Shown here piece by piece: positions 1 through 11,141 of a stretch of 64,000 nt of DNA; within the stretch, counting starts at the first letter, position 1, and the number at the start of each line of letters is the position of its first letter. Source of the stretch: Symsagittifera roscoffensis (lineage: Eukaryota > Xenacoelomorpha > Acoela > Convolutidae); contig NC_087065.1 in assembly GCF_963678635.1 (NCBI RefSeq), positions 9,006,267 through 9,070,266 on the forward strand, given 5' to 3'. A program made the translations under genes and the position numbers. The notes below the pieces were generated by a model. The model did not search any database. It was given only the letters and a program-made list of their open reading frames with translations, and was not told the origin of the DNA.

Positions 1-140
1 CAAAGGGTCCCCCGTTTTGTACTATTTTGAGATATACATTTTGGCTGACTGACCCTACAATTTTTCTAAAGGCGCTTTTGGCGCCAAAATATACTAAATT
101 GAGGGGGAAGCGCGCGCCGAAAACCGACTGCAATTTTTTG
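1..140. repeat. Fragment of hAT-like MITE, cut by window edge
   Basis: The stretch shares blocks with the dispersed element described at 2528-2907: the CAAAGGGTCCCCC start, the 'ttggctgactgaccctacaa' block and the 'ggcgccaaaatatactaaa' block. No terminal inverted repeat is visible here, so only an internal piece is present. It lies 3' of the last visible exon of the SLC3A-like gene, probably in its next intron. Confidence 0.6.
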
Positions 141-1847
141 CTCAAAAATTTCCATAGAACCGCTTTTTTTGGCCGGTTTTTTCAAACAAAAGGAAAACAA
201 AACATTCAAACCAATTTTTCTCAACAATAGGATAAAAAAATTATGAACTTTTTATTATACCGGAAATTTACTGGTCTAAAAATTGATCAAAAATCAAATG
301 TTTGACTTTTCTTAAACCCATAAGTTTATCTCTTCTGAAACATGGGAATAACTTCTGATGCAGAGAAGATTTGCACGCCTTGATTTATATATTGAATAAT
401 ATCCGATTTAGCTAGTAGTTTTCGAGAATAGTGATAAAAATTCTAAAAAAAACTGTAAAAAATTTCAAAAGTTGATTTTACCGAAGACCTATCGGCCTTT
501 CTACAAAAAAGGAGAAACAGGTTACGAACACAAAATCTAAGTACCATTTTATTTGAATCAGTTATCAACCGGAGAATCAGCAGGTTAGTTTTTGAAGAAA
601 AAAAAAGGTTTCCAAAAAAAAACAAACAAATTTTCAAAAATTCGACATTCCTTCAGGTCATATTTTTATTTTTTTCAAAATTCAGGGCAAAGCCTCTTGC
701 TCAGGAAAAGTTTTCACAACTTTTTTTCGATAAAACCCTTCATCTCCGATTTGGCAGAGAAGTTTTTGAGAAAAGTTCTAAAAATTTATCAAAATTTCAA
801 AAAATGGGCTTGTTTGAGGCAATAATTTTTTTCTACCAAATTCAGGGAAAAACCACTTGGGAAGAGGAGATCTCCATGATTTTTCTATTGAAACTTTCAT
901 CCTAAATTTGTGCATTTGCTATTTGAAAAAATGAAAAAATTCAAAACAAATAGGTCAAAAATCCTCATACTGAATTTTTCGACCCTACAATATGACTAAA
1001 ATGAAAAGAAACTAAATAAACAAGTAAGCACATAGAAGAGTAGCCAGTTTTTCCATTGTTACCATTTTTTTGAACATCATTACAGTAGTTTTCGAGAAAA
1101 AATGAAATTTTTGCGAGAAGAGCAAAAATTTTCCAAAGCGTCGCAAATAACAACAAAAAACAACAAATCCCATACAATCTCTTAATATCTGTTTTTTTAC
1201 AGGGTCTAACACTACCCCAAAAATAAAGCAACAACCTTTGCTATTAAATTGTTTCTGCTTAATTAGGCTTAAATATGATTAAATTGAAATTACCAAAAGT
1301 GCCACCGAATGAGAACTTTCATTTGCGACTTAGGTTAGAAAAAAAAGCTTCGTAATAAAACACTACGCTTCCCAAGTGCAATTAATGATTTTAAAATATT
1401 GCCGGGCTTGTTTCCTTTTCTCATTGTCCATTTCTTACAAAAAAGTGCGAGCAAACTAATTAGGCCAAGACAAACATATTTGATAACCATACTTTACCTT
1501 GTAAAACGATTCGCTTACACTCTAACAAGGAGGTAAAACAAGATCTCCTTAACTGTTTCCGCCATATTTTATACATTGATTATCTACATATTATATACAG
1601 GTTATATACGTGTTTTATACACTTTAAAATCGATTATTTTGGCAATAAAAATCCATTTATTTTTGGTGAAAAAAAAGATTCTATCTGCATATAATCGATT
1701 ATCGTTCGTAAAACGGTTGTTGATAATTCGATTTTATACCTACAGTAATCTGTATATTTTTCTGTATATATACAATTTTTATCCATTTTTGTCTTTGGGG
1801 GAGGAACTATTTTTCAACCAACCAAAAGATTCTCGCGGTGCTCTAAC
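141..1847. other. Non-coding stretch, probable intron of the SLC3A-like gene
   Basis: This AT-rich DNA has long A and T runs. On the minus strand it begins right after the donor site at 1847. I looked for the expected C-terminal amylase-like exons of the SLC3A-like protein and found none, so they should lie left of the window. The open frames here are short and low-complexity. Around 1630-1720 there are several ATCGATTA-type motifs of unknown meaning. Confidence 0.6.
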
Positions 1848-2326
1848 CTGAGGATAAATGCTTGCAAATGGCGACAGTATTACGTAATCAGCCGCCTGAT
1901 GAGTTTGATTGACATACAATTCCAGGTACTTCTTTGAGGCCGCTTTTGACTTGAAATTCATGTGGTCGAGTCTTAGAATTATAGAGCCTCCGAAGGGTTC
2001 CAAGAACAGTCTAAGGTCCTGGAGGAACTGTATCGTCGGCGGGGTGTCACGACTGTAAAAGTGAGGCACTCTACAGTAGCTGTACCGTCCGTTGCACGGC
2101 AAGTAATCGTCGGGTTCTGTGAAGCCGTTTTGGATCTCGTTTTGGTCCAAACTAGTCTCGATTAAATACTCGGCGTCATTCAGTAAGAACTGGGATATCC
2201 CGATATTGGTCCAATATTTGAGAACCTGTCTTAAATTCTCCCTAATTGTGGGGTTTGTGTAGTTTAACTCGGCAGTATATGGTCCGTTTTGAGAATAATA
2301 ACAGAGGTCGGGTTTAATTGTGCTAT
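1848..2326 (-). CDS. SLC3A-like amino-acid transporter heavy chain, exon 4 (partial gene)
   Basis: This is the most C-terminal visible exon, 159 codons plus a split codon. It encodes the middle of the alpha-amylase-like ectodomain. The segment 'NYTNPTIRENLRQVLKYW' followed by 'TNIGISQFLLNDAEYLIET' matches the helix and beta-4 strand that carry the catalytic Asp in true family-13 hydrolases. The acceptor TTATTCCAG is at 2327-2330 side and the donor is CAG|GTTAGA at 1848/1847. The first two bases (AT) complete the split codon G|AT left by the upstream exon, and the exon ends in phase 0. In an ungapped alignment the conserved Arg and nucleophile Asp of G-F-R-L-D-A are Leu and Asn, so hydrolase activity is unlikely, as in 4F2hc. 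NYT and NQT are possible N-glycosylation sites. The protein must continue left of the window. Confidence 0.85.
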
Positions 2327-2527
2327 CTGGAATAAATAAATTGCGTATTTTAAAAGAGGGAGCCATTCTTGGATTATTACAGGGCGGGAAAACTGCTTTG
2401 GGTCCAAAATGAAACAGTAAATCAGTTTTAATTTGTACCAAAACTGATTATCGCTGCGTTCAAATTTTTCATTCTGATTAGCCCAATAAATTTGACTGAG
2501 AATTAAATTAACCTTTACCCGAAATGA

Positions 2528-2907
2528 GGCGCGGTTCTCGGATTTTCTCGAGGGGGGGGGGCGGATTAGGTCGACCAAATTGATTTTCTGAGCTCTCCCA
2601 AATCACTACAAAGACCCCATTTCGACCAAATTTTCTGCACCGCCGGCAAACTTTTCAAAAAAAAGGCCTAGAAAGGCGTTTTTAGGCAATTTTTGAAAAA
2701 TATTGACCAAAAAATCACGTTTTTTTGGCGCGCGCTCCACCCTCAAAATTAGTATATATTGGCGCCAAAGGCGCCTTTAGAAAAATTTTAGGGTCGGTCA
2801 GCCAAAAACGGATATCTCAAAACAGTACAAAGGAGAGACCCTTTGGGTCGGCAGGGGGTCGATTTCCTAAAAGTAAAAGCGCCCCCCCCCCTAAATCCGC
2901 TACTGCC
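2528..2907. mobile_element. Non-autonomous hAT-like MITE
   Basis: The left end (GGCGCGGTTCTCGGATTTTC, then a long G run) and the right end (CCCCCTAAATCCGCTACTGC) are degenerate inverted copies of the CAGGGGCGGATCTAGG terminus seen in cleaner copies at 31438 and 50440. The flanks CGAAATGA (2520-2527) and TGAAATGA (2908-2915) match at 7 of 8 bases, which fits the 8-bp target duplication of hAT elements. There is no transposase inside. It sits in the intron between exons 3 and 4 of the SLC3A-like gene. Confidence 0.7.
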
Positions 2908-3201
2908 TGAAATGAATTTAGGGGGCTTGATAGTAACTTGATCCATAGACCCAATCGATAAAACTCTCGAATCAGATTTTTCACGTTTAGTAGCGTTTTT
3001 CTTCAACATAAAAAGCAAGATTTTTGCACTCAATGGAGGCAGGCAATTTAGACACCTATTTGAAGACGCCACTCGATAGGCAGCTAGCTGGACTTTTTTG
3101 ATGTTACTTCTAGATGGATTTTTTTTGGATATTTTTGTAAATAATAAGCAAATTGATCCCTTCTCGAAAACATTTTTCGTGTTATTTATTTCTACGTTTA
3201 C

Positions 3202-3412
3202 CTGAATTAACTACTGTGCCTGTTGCCATTAGAGGGTGCCACACAGATCTTCCTGCTGCGTTGACCCAGTTATTGGGATACTTGAATGGTCCCCCCTTCC
3301 CCACCTCGCATTCACTCCATACAAAGTAGTCCACATAGCCTGAACCCCCCTCTCTCCCTTGAGACAGAATGTGATTGGATGCCTGCTGGAACCACGAGTG
3401 TCGGGTACTCAC
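3202..3412 (-). CDS. SLC3A-like heavy chain, exon 3
   Basis: The exon has 70 codons plus one base. It starts after a pyrimidine-rich acceptor ending TGTAACAG at 3413 and ends at CAG|GTAAAC (3202/3201). It reads VSTRHSWFQQASNHI, then YVDYFVWSEC, then YPNNWVNAAGRSVWH. This is the pattern H-x-W-F followed by Y-x-D-Y-F-x-W and P-N-N-W, typical of rBAT and related alpha-glucosidase-fold proteins (domain A/B region). The phase is 0 at the 5' side, continuing from exon 2, and 1 at the 3' side, matching exon 4. The PNNW segment favours an rBAT/maltase-like ancestry over vertebrate 4F2hc, but I cannot separate SLC3A1 from SLC3A2 by eye. Confidence 0.88.
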
Positions 3413-3771
3413 CTGTTACAATGACAGAAACAAACAATCAGCTACTGTTTTAATCATTATCGATTTTTCCCAAAACAGAACAGAAACCTACTGGTCGAAG
3501 TCTAAATGGGTTCTCCAACGTCTTACTGCTTGATGTGTAAAGTCACTATGAAATCAGACTAGAAAACTAAAAAACTGAAGAAAAAATGCTGATTTTCTAT
3601 TATCAGCAATTGTTTAAAAGGCTGAAAAACTGCAAAAAAGGCCATAGGTAACTAACCGACTTTTTTGGTGTTTCTTCAGGACTGGATCGTTTATAGAGTT
3701 AACTAAGCTATTTGCATTTTTGTCTTCTTGAAAGCAAACTCAATAGAAGTTGTTCATTTTCTGAAGAGTAC

Positions 3772-3954
3772 CTGATTGGGATTGAATGCGATGGCCACTT
3801 TGATGTGATGTGAGTGTGCCTGTTTGATTAGTTCCATCAGATGGAGAAGGGAGCCGAGGGAGGGGGGAGAGAGGGAGAGGGAGTAGAAGTCGGTCACTTC
3901 ATTGCCCCACTCGTCTCCACTTTGTAACAGAGGGTACAGCAACACTGTCTTCAC
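3772..3954 (-). CDS. SLC3A-like heavy chain, exon 2
   Basis: The exon is exactly 61 codons, phase 0 at both ends. The acceptor is GTTTGGAG|GTGAAG at 3955/3954 and the donor CAATCAG|GTACTC at 3772/3771. The product begins VKTVLLYPLLQSG and continues EVTDFYSLSLSPPSLGS, then LMELIKQAHSHHIKVAIAFNPNQ. This corresponds to beta-2 and beta-3 of the TIM barrel, where the family has V-D-Y-x-x-x-x-P-x-x-G-T and D-x-V-x-N-H. The catalytic-domain histidine of 'NH' is replaced by N-P-N-Q, another sign of a non-enzymatic barrel. The acceptor has only a weak pyrimidine tract, so its exact position rests on the protein match and phase. Confidence 0.85.
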
Positions 3955-4367
3955 CTCCAAACACCATTTTAGAAAATTAACCTCTACACTTTTTGACAAT
4001 TTGAAATTTAAAAAAATTTCATTAAAAAAAATCAATTTTTTTTTAAATCAAAAAATGCAAAAAAAACTACTGAACAAAAGCGCTCAGTTAACTCGAGTTA
4101 TGTAACGCTAATAAAAGTTTGATGTAATTTTGATCAATTCATTTTTTCCCCTAGCTAGTTATATGATCGGGCCGAGTAACAAAATTTAACAGGAGTGGAG
4201 TATAAAACAATTTTAAAAAATTGAGTTTTTTTTTCAATTAAAGCAAGCTAATCATTAGTTTTTAATTTATTAAGAAAATCTGTCTGTAATCGGGAAGGAG
4301 GTAAGTATTTGTAGCTTTTTAGAGTATGAAACAAATAGCAATTCTCACTTTCGTAAGTGGAACTCAC

Positions 4368-4969
4368 TTTCATGAACTTGAAATAGGCCATAAACTGAGT
4401 CACACCGATAAGGTCCCCATGTCCGTCACCATCACTGTCGTGGAAGTACCTCGGATCCACCCGGTAGACGATGCCGGGGTTTGAAAAGATCTCGTCACTC
4501 GGACCCACGTCTTCGGGTTCTGTTTGTTTATCGGCACCAGCTAAGCTCGGATCTTCTGGTGTTCCGTATTCGTAATAATCTGAGTAGTCGTTATAATCGT
4601 AGTCTGAAGGTTCCGAGTTGTCGGCGCTTCCGTATTCAGAACCCGATGTGGAGCCATGAACATTATCTTTACTATTGTTTAATAATGTAAACGTCAGGGT
4701 AATTGACAGTGAAATTATAACCACAAACAGAAGAATAATAAAAGCTACTGTAAGATATACACGCAACGGGCATCTTTTAGAACAGCATCGCATATGGTTT
4801 AGTTTTGATTCTTTGAAACCCACGTCTGATTCCTGAATGTGGAATTGCTGAAGTTTCAATTCCTGTTTATCTTTTGAAATATCTTTAGTTTCGTCCATTG
4901 TCAACTTAATTGACTGACAGTCCGAGTCTCCAGAGGAACTGAAGTTGTCTTTTTGGATCCCGGTCATAC
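4368..4969 (-). CDS. SLC3A-like heavy chain, exon with transmembrane segment
   Basis: The exon encodes a type II membrane anchor and the start of the amylase-like ectodomain. If translation starts at the ATG at 4967-4965, it gives exactly 200 residues. Residues 1-69 are cytosolic and end in the basic/Cys cluster CCSKRCPLR. About 70-96 is a strongly hydrophobic segment (YLTVAFIILLFVVIISLSIT). About 97-160 is an acidic stem rich in Ser, Asp and Tyr. About 167-200 is the barrel start, VYRVDPRYFHDSDGDGHGDL. The heavy chain brings a light-chain transporter (SLC7) to the plasma membrane in this family. No Cys lies between the membrane segment and the barrel, where family members usually have the one that bonds to the light chain. 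The exon ends at ATGAAA|GTGAGT (4368/4367), phase 0. A CCGCAG acceptor at 4970-4972 lies just upstream of the ATG, so an upstream exon is likely. Confidence 0.88.
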
Positions 4970-6602
4970 CTGCGGACACACATTGGGATATAAATGAATT
5001 TACCAATAGGCATAAATTAATTATAAGTTAGTTTCACTGCATGCTCGGAGTTTTATGCTGAAAGTTAATAGTCATATTTAGCTTAAAATACATTTAGAAA
5101 ACGGAAAGAAATTAGAAACTATCGTTTTTTTAGGAGCAAACCATCTACTTAAGGAAAGCACAATGTACTGAAGAATCTTGTTCCAAAGAATCTTGTTGGA
5201 AACTTGTTGGAAACTCTAAGAGTCAACAAAAAATAAGAAAAAAAAACAACTCTGATTACTTAAATTATTTAAGAACGAGTAATGTTTACTGAACTGTAGG
5301 CTAACTGACAAGCTTAACGATCAGATCTGTGTTTTGAATATTGGACTGATTTTGGGTATTGATAGAACCATAGGAGTCCCAGGAGCTTATTAAAAGTTCA
5401 GAGGCTCCAGTCAACATACATTTGAATTGACTATATTGATTGTCGGGCATAAACTTGGCTTTAGTTTAGGGTCAGACTAGACCATAACTCTGAAGAAATA
5501 ATACTGAGACCTTGCTTTAGGCCATATTCATGGCGTCTAGTATTGAATATTGTATGTTCAAGGGGTAGGGTCATAACAATAATACGATGGCATCAAAGTT
5601 GTTTTGTTTTATGTAACACCTTGTTAAAAACAAACCGAATCTGGAAATAATTTAATTAACCATGATCAAGGTGCTGAACTGCAATAAAAGTCTGCAGTAA
5701 AAAATTTGAAAGAAATCTTGAAAATATCTTTGGCCTGAAATTATGGCCCGAATCGATCATCAGTTTTTCTTCAAATCCTAAATATAGAAACAACTTGTTT
5801 ATTCAATTTTAGTTGACGGCCATTTTGATATGCTGACGTAATTTATAGCCTGGGCACATATTTGGTTTTGCTGCTCAATTGGAGCAAATAGAAACTAATC
5901 AGTTTTGACAGGGTCGATAAACTACAGGGTTTGAAACAGGGTTAGTCTATCTGTGAAATTTATATAATTCACGTGTCCTCAAAACAGACTGTACTTGTTT
6001 GAGAGAATAACAGTTTTTCCTTGGTATGTTCTGATAATATCTTTGATTGAGGAGGGATTTGAAGGACATTAAACCAATAAACTCCAGAGTATATAACTAT
6101 TGTCAGTTGGAGCTGCAATGAAAACAAACCCGATCGGAATGGAAATGGGAGTTAGCGGGCAGGGGGTGTCACAATTGACATTATCATGTAACCTTATTAG
6201 ATTAGGGATAGATGGTGAGGGGGAGAGGTAATGAAAGCCCTTGTGTTACGATCTGCAGCTTGAGGCCCACCATGATCCGCGATTTTTGCCTGCGGGAATA
6301 CGTAGCAATTCCAAATCCCAGATAAATATCCAAACTCTAATCCACAATAAGGCGAGCAAAAGCGGCTCGGTGTTAAAATCTCAGCTCTCGTATCTGGATC
6401 TTTTCTGAGTATCTTGATCGTTTGATGAGTAATCTCAATTAATTAATCCTTGAAAAATGAGTCATTTGAATTTCTGGCTTTTCAAAATAAGGGAGAATCT
6501 GAAAATCTGAGAAATCAATGATTTTTTGACTAAAGGGACGACTTAACTTTGAAATTTTTGGAACATTGAAAAGGTGAGACTTAAAGTCAAGAGATCGTTC
6601 TC

Positions 6603-6741
6603 CTTGTTCTAGCACAATGCTTCAAAACAATGAATATACGGCGCTCAGATCTAGCGATTAGCAAGAGTGCCTATTAACAAGCAATAATTGTATGCGTCTG
6701 TGTCGTATCGTCTTATTTTTTTAGCATTGTGCTAAAACAAG
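6603..6741. repeat. Small inverted-repeat element (139 bp)
   Basis: The arms CTTGTTCTAGCACAATGCT (6603-6621) and AGCATTGTGCTAAAACAAG (6723-6741) are inverted copies differing at one base over 19. They enclose about 100 bp of unrelated sequence. It could be a small MITE or a stem-loop in the intron. No clear target duplication is visible. Confidence 0.6.
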
Positions 6742-9700
6742 ATCATCTATTTCATGAGTTTAAAAATGTCATCTTATCAAAGATCTCGAAGAGAGGTACT
6801 TTGATTGATGATAAAGCTTTCAATTTCAGAGCGTCAGATCGAGTGTTTGGTCTTCCGCCAAGGCAATGATTATGTGTGTGGACGAGCTCTCACTTACCAT
6901 CTACATTCAACTTGTAAAATCTTGCAAGATAACCTTCCTTGATTGATTCGGGTAACTTGCTATGTTCTGATTGTATCTTTGATTGAGGAGGGATTTGAAA
7001 GATGTTTAAATCAATAAACTCCAAATAATATTTTTTGCCAGCTGGACTGCAATGAAAATACCTCTGAATTTTTTGAAACACCTTTTGAACACCTCTGAAA
7101 CTAGAAACGAATTTTAGTTCTGCTAGTTCCTTCGACAAAATTTCATCTAGCATGAGTCAAAATTTCAAACCTATATTTTTTAGTGGCAGAGAAAACGACA
7201 GCAACATGACAAAAAGATAAAAAAATCAGTTCAATTGCTATATGAAATCAAAGTTTGCAAATTCAAGTTCATCTGACTGTAGTTTCAGTTCTACCTCAGC
7301 CTGAACAATAATGACTGCAATAATGTTACCACGCAAAACATTTAGATGCAAAAAAACGACCTCGAGTGGCAAAAAAGAGCTTTGCTCAACAATTTAACTT
7401 TTTTAGTAAATGTTACAAAATAGACTATCTGTAGAGATGCCTTTTAAGGCCTACTGATAACTCTTCTGCAATTCAAAGGAATCACCATTATAACAGTATC
7501 ATAATTAAGTGTTTTTAGACAAAAAATTTAGTCTAAGGTTTGAGTCAATTGTAAGAGTCATTAATTTGATTTGCGAACTGAAACAAAATTTCGTTTTCGA
7601 CCCAATAAGTAATCCAAATTTGCTTAAGAAAAGCGTTGATAAGTAGCGTTCTAAATAAAACAATTCTGCTCTATCAGGGCAAAACGCCGAATAAGCCAAT
7701 TGTTACTTCCAAACTATTCTGGATCAATTATAGAAGAGTAAAATACGTTAACTTTTTTCAAACAAAATAAAAATAATTAAAAAAATTGTAAACCTTGAAT
7801 TTTTGAGTGTTCAGTCTTCCCCTGCAGCCAATGTCAAAAAATTAGTATCATAAAATGTATTTTGTATGAATTAACACGATTGATTAGCTTCCATCAAGTC
7901 AATAGGGAACCTTCTTCAGAACGGGTTAAACCCGCACGTTTTTTTAATTTCTTGCTTACGCTTTCGATTAATTTTAAAATGACTATGGCGGCAGTACTCA
8001 AACCATCCGAGAAGAAAAGTTTTCTGTAAATTGGAATTTCGTTATCCGTAATTTCTTCATTTTCAACGCCGAATTTGGTCAGAGCAAAAAAATTACTTAA
8101 AAATTATACTCGATTTGATCATCCTTCACAAAGAAATATCCCATAATGTAACTTCTTATTAAAAGTAAGAAATGCTTTCTTTATCAAAAAGTTTTTACAG
8201 TTTTGTTTCAGTAATTTTTCACGATAAAAGTTTCCACACAAAAAACCATTAAAATCAGAAAAACATCAAGACATCGTAAATTTTTTAATGTAGTGTTACC
8301 TTGTAATTAGGTAGAAAATGGGTGATTGTTTTTTTTCAATTATGTGATTTTAATAATTTTTGGATTGCTTTCAATTTTATCATAAATTCATTTTGAAAAA
8401 AAAAAACCGGAAAACATTTTTTTTCAATTCGATTTTTAATTATCCATTTTAAGCGGTTGATAATGATTCTGAGTCCAGTTTTACAAAAAAAAATTTCAAG
8501 CCCTGTAGTTGTTGTTTATTGGGCTAAAGAATATTTGACAAAATTCTGATCTGGTTAGCAACTGACAAGTAATATAAAAAAGTAAAAGAAAAAATTTAAG
8601 AAAGTAATTTGAGAAAGATGTACTTGATTCGGCTGCCTCAATGGCTAAAAAACTTAAATTTGAAAATTTGAAAATTTTTCACTCTAAAACCTTATGTCAT
8701 GTTAAATCGAAAGAAAAATTGGTTGTAAAATTTTTTGAACATTTCTAGAAGGAAAAAATACTGTCATACAACGCTCTTATAAGATCAGTTCTCATCTTAA
8801 AGTTTCCATGTAAAAGAAGCTTTTTTCAGCTAACAGTTTCCACAAATATTTTTAGCACTTGTAGGATTTTTATGACAAAAAAGTACATTGAAATTGTTTT
8901 AACCCGAAAACAAGAACTCAAATTATTAAAAAGTCCAAATAGTTGTAAAACATCCTGTCAAAAATGGCTGATCAAATTTTAAATGACAACCCTCACTCTT
9001 AAGGTAAAACTGAATAGTTGTGCTTCTTATTTGTCCTATATATGTGAAGGAACGATGACCAAAGTTAAACATGTCGCGCTCTACAGTTTTCAAATTGAAC
9101 AAACGAAAATGTTGTTTGAACCTACGTAGAACTTTGAAAAAACTTTTTCGCTAAATCGAAAGCATTCGTGCCCGACCAAAAGTAGCTTATCTTTAAGTAG
9201 TTTTTAATATCTTTATATATCTTTTTAGATTTGAGCCAAGGGTATCAATAACTTTCAGGTGGTATAAAAAGTGGAAATTGTTAATAAAACAATTGTCGGC
9301 ATTGCGTGTGGGGCTGGTTTTTCCAAAAAAAAAAATTCTTTTTTGGCAACCATTTTTTCTATTACCTGGCACCAACAGTATTTTCCTTTTTGGCTGAATA
9401 CTTTATATGACTCATTTAAAGGCATCAAAATTGTGGAGTGTCAATATTTACAAATTTCTCCTTTGCACGCGTTTTTGTCATTTTGAAATCATGACATCCA
9501 GAAGTCGCACGCCGATTTAAATTGATTCTAAGATTAAACCTAAAAACATTTACATTTTAAAAATTATTTTAAGAGCTCGCAAAAAAAATAATTGTGGCTT
9601 CGGCTCTATAGATGAAACGGTAATGCTATAATTCAAAGATGGTCCTGAAACGCTTCCATTATCAGTTTTTGATCTGTTGTCTCTTTGAAATAGTGACTTA

Positions 9701-10166
9701 CTTGTTAATTTGCTCATAATGATGAAGTTGGATGAATTCGGTAAGGCCAATATTTGCTTAATACTGATAGTAGTATCAAAACATACCATCAATTAATTCT
9801 GTTTGTTTGATGCGGCGAATGACATGTCTAGACGAGATGAATTTCGCATGTAATGTATCCTTATACTTAGAAGTTCGGACGCTAACTTAATGCTATATAT
9901 AGTAAAATAGACTTTATTACAGAAAATCACGTTCCGCACTGCCAAAACTGAGATCATTTTTAAATAGATTATTTTTGCAGTAAAAAATGATTCTGTAAAT
10001 CCATAGCTTAAGTAAATCAACTAACAATGGATTCCAGAGATTTTTAATGTATACAAAAATGATTTTTTCCCCTTAAATCGATCGAATCTAAACTGGAAAA
10101 CCGGAAGAGGAGCATTAGTGAAAGAGTGCTTGAAAAGGCTTTCTGTTCAACGAGTTAAAATGGTAC

Positions 10167-10290
10167 CGACCTCAAAATCACGTGAGATCTCAAATTTTGT
10201 TCTCCTTCTAGTTAGATTGATCAAGGCTCGACCTCAAAATCAAGTGAGATCTCAAATTTTGTTCTCCTTCTAGTTAGATTGATCAAAGAT
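10167..10290. repeat. Two-copy 62-bp tandem duplication
   Basis: The block beginning CGACCTCAAAATCA at 10167 recurs at 10229 with a period of 62 bp. It includes 'gtgagatctcaaattttg' and 'agttagattgatcaa' in both copies. There is about one substitution in the shared block, so the duplication is recent. Confidence 0.85.
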
Positions 10291-10624
10291 CTGAGCTACC
10301 TCAAAAAATTAGTGAAAAAGTATAAAAACATAGTTTCGAACACCACATAACGTTTTAAGCAACAGAAAATGCATGATTTTTTTTCTGGCTGACAGTTTAA
10401 AACAATTTTTGTTAATTTTATAGTAATTTTAGTTTCATCGACCAATGTTACACTGTTATTGACAGAGCGCAATTAGGGGGGTCCCTCTCAGGTATTCGAT
10501 ACCCTCTCTTCCCAAGGTTTCTCACTTTTCATTATGATTTTACAAAATCAATTTTCGGCCGACCGACTCTAACATTTTGCTACAGTATTCATATTGGTCT
10601 TAGTTATTGTAACACGAAGCTTAC

Positions 10625-11141
10625 CTTCGGTAATCCTTGTGTCCTGCAAGTATGGGCGGCTATCAGTTGTGTTGATTCTAAGACGGTGGTTGTCCTCGGT
10701 TCTCATTGGCGAATAATTGCTGCCCAGAACTCTTTTTCGATTTCTATCATCTGCAGCGGATCCAGCACCGTGATGACGTCGCTGTCCTGCAGGTGTGGGC
10801 GGGAGCTGTACCTCAACAATTGGACTCCGACACCCCGCTCCTGCAGTCCCCGCCCCCTGAAGACCTTGGACGGAGGGACAATTGTGCTCCTCTTCGTCCC
10901 CTTCTTCCCCCTGCCCCTCCCAATCATCGTCATTTTCGCCTCTAATACCCTCCCCGGTCATATCTTCTCGGATCTCAAAATATCTACCGGGAGTTTCCCC
11001 TTCACGAATGGATCCGGGATTCAAAGCATTCCGCCTTTCCTTTTCAGTTTTTTTGAAAGTTTTGCCCGCATTGTTGTTTGGAAATGCCTTGAGCGGGTTT
11101 TGAATTAAGAGTCTCTCCTCGGGTAATGGCGTTGAAGACAT
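10625..11141 (-). CDS. Candidate 5' coding exon, probably N-terminus of the SLC3A-like protein
   Basis: This 172-codon open exon starts at an ATG with A at -3 (GAAAATG) and ends at a strong donor, GAAG|GTAAGC (10625/10624), in phase 1. Joined to the acceptor at 4970 its last G plus GT forms a Gly codon and stays in frame with the membrane exon (...RITEG-MTGIQ...). The visible protein would then be 664 residues. The product is hydrophilic with no membrane segment. Residues 1-45 are mixed charge with a di-leucine signal E8-x-x-x-L12-I13. Residues 60-87 are Glu/Asp-rich, and a Gly/Pro/Arg-rich stretch follows. This composition suits a disordered cytosolic tail. The phase match could arise by chance one time in three, and other first exons are possible. 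It could instead belong to a separate gene. Confidence 0.55.

Larger units (their letters stand above)
4970..10624. other. Probable first intron of the SLC3A-like gene
   Basis: This AT-rich DNA has no convincing exon. It would be one 5.65 kb intron if the exon at 10625-11141 belongs to the gene. Contents noted: a 139-bp inverted-repeat element at 6603-6741, two similar stretches at 6040-6115 and 6960-7060 (shared 'tctttgattgaggagggatt'), and a 62-bp tandem duplication near 10167-10290. An open frame at 6895-7153 ends in a good donor but overlaps the duplicated stretch, so I do not call it. Confidence 0.5.

Noticed and set aside
6895-7153. Open frame on the minus strand ending in a good donor (GATG|GTAAGT), phase-compatible with the SLC3A membrane exon
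   Set aside because: Part of it (QIPPQSKI region) recurs nearby at about 6040-6115 and its end resembles DNA at 30240, so it looks like repeat sequence. No protein family recognised.
10686-11108. Plus-strand frames of 70-140 codons
   Set aside because: Antisense shadows of the exon at 10625-11141, which has a better start context and a donor.
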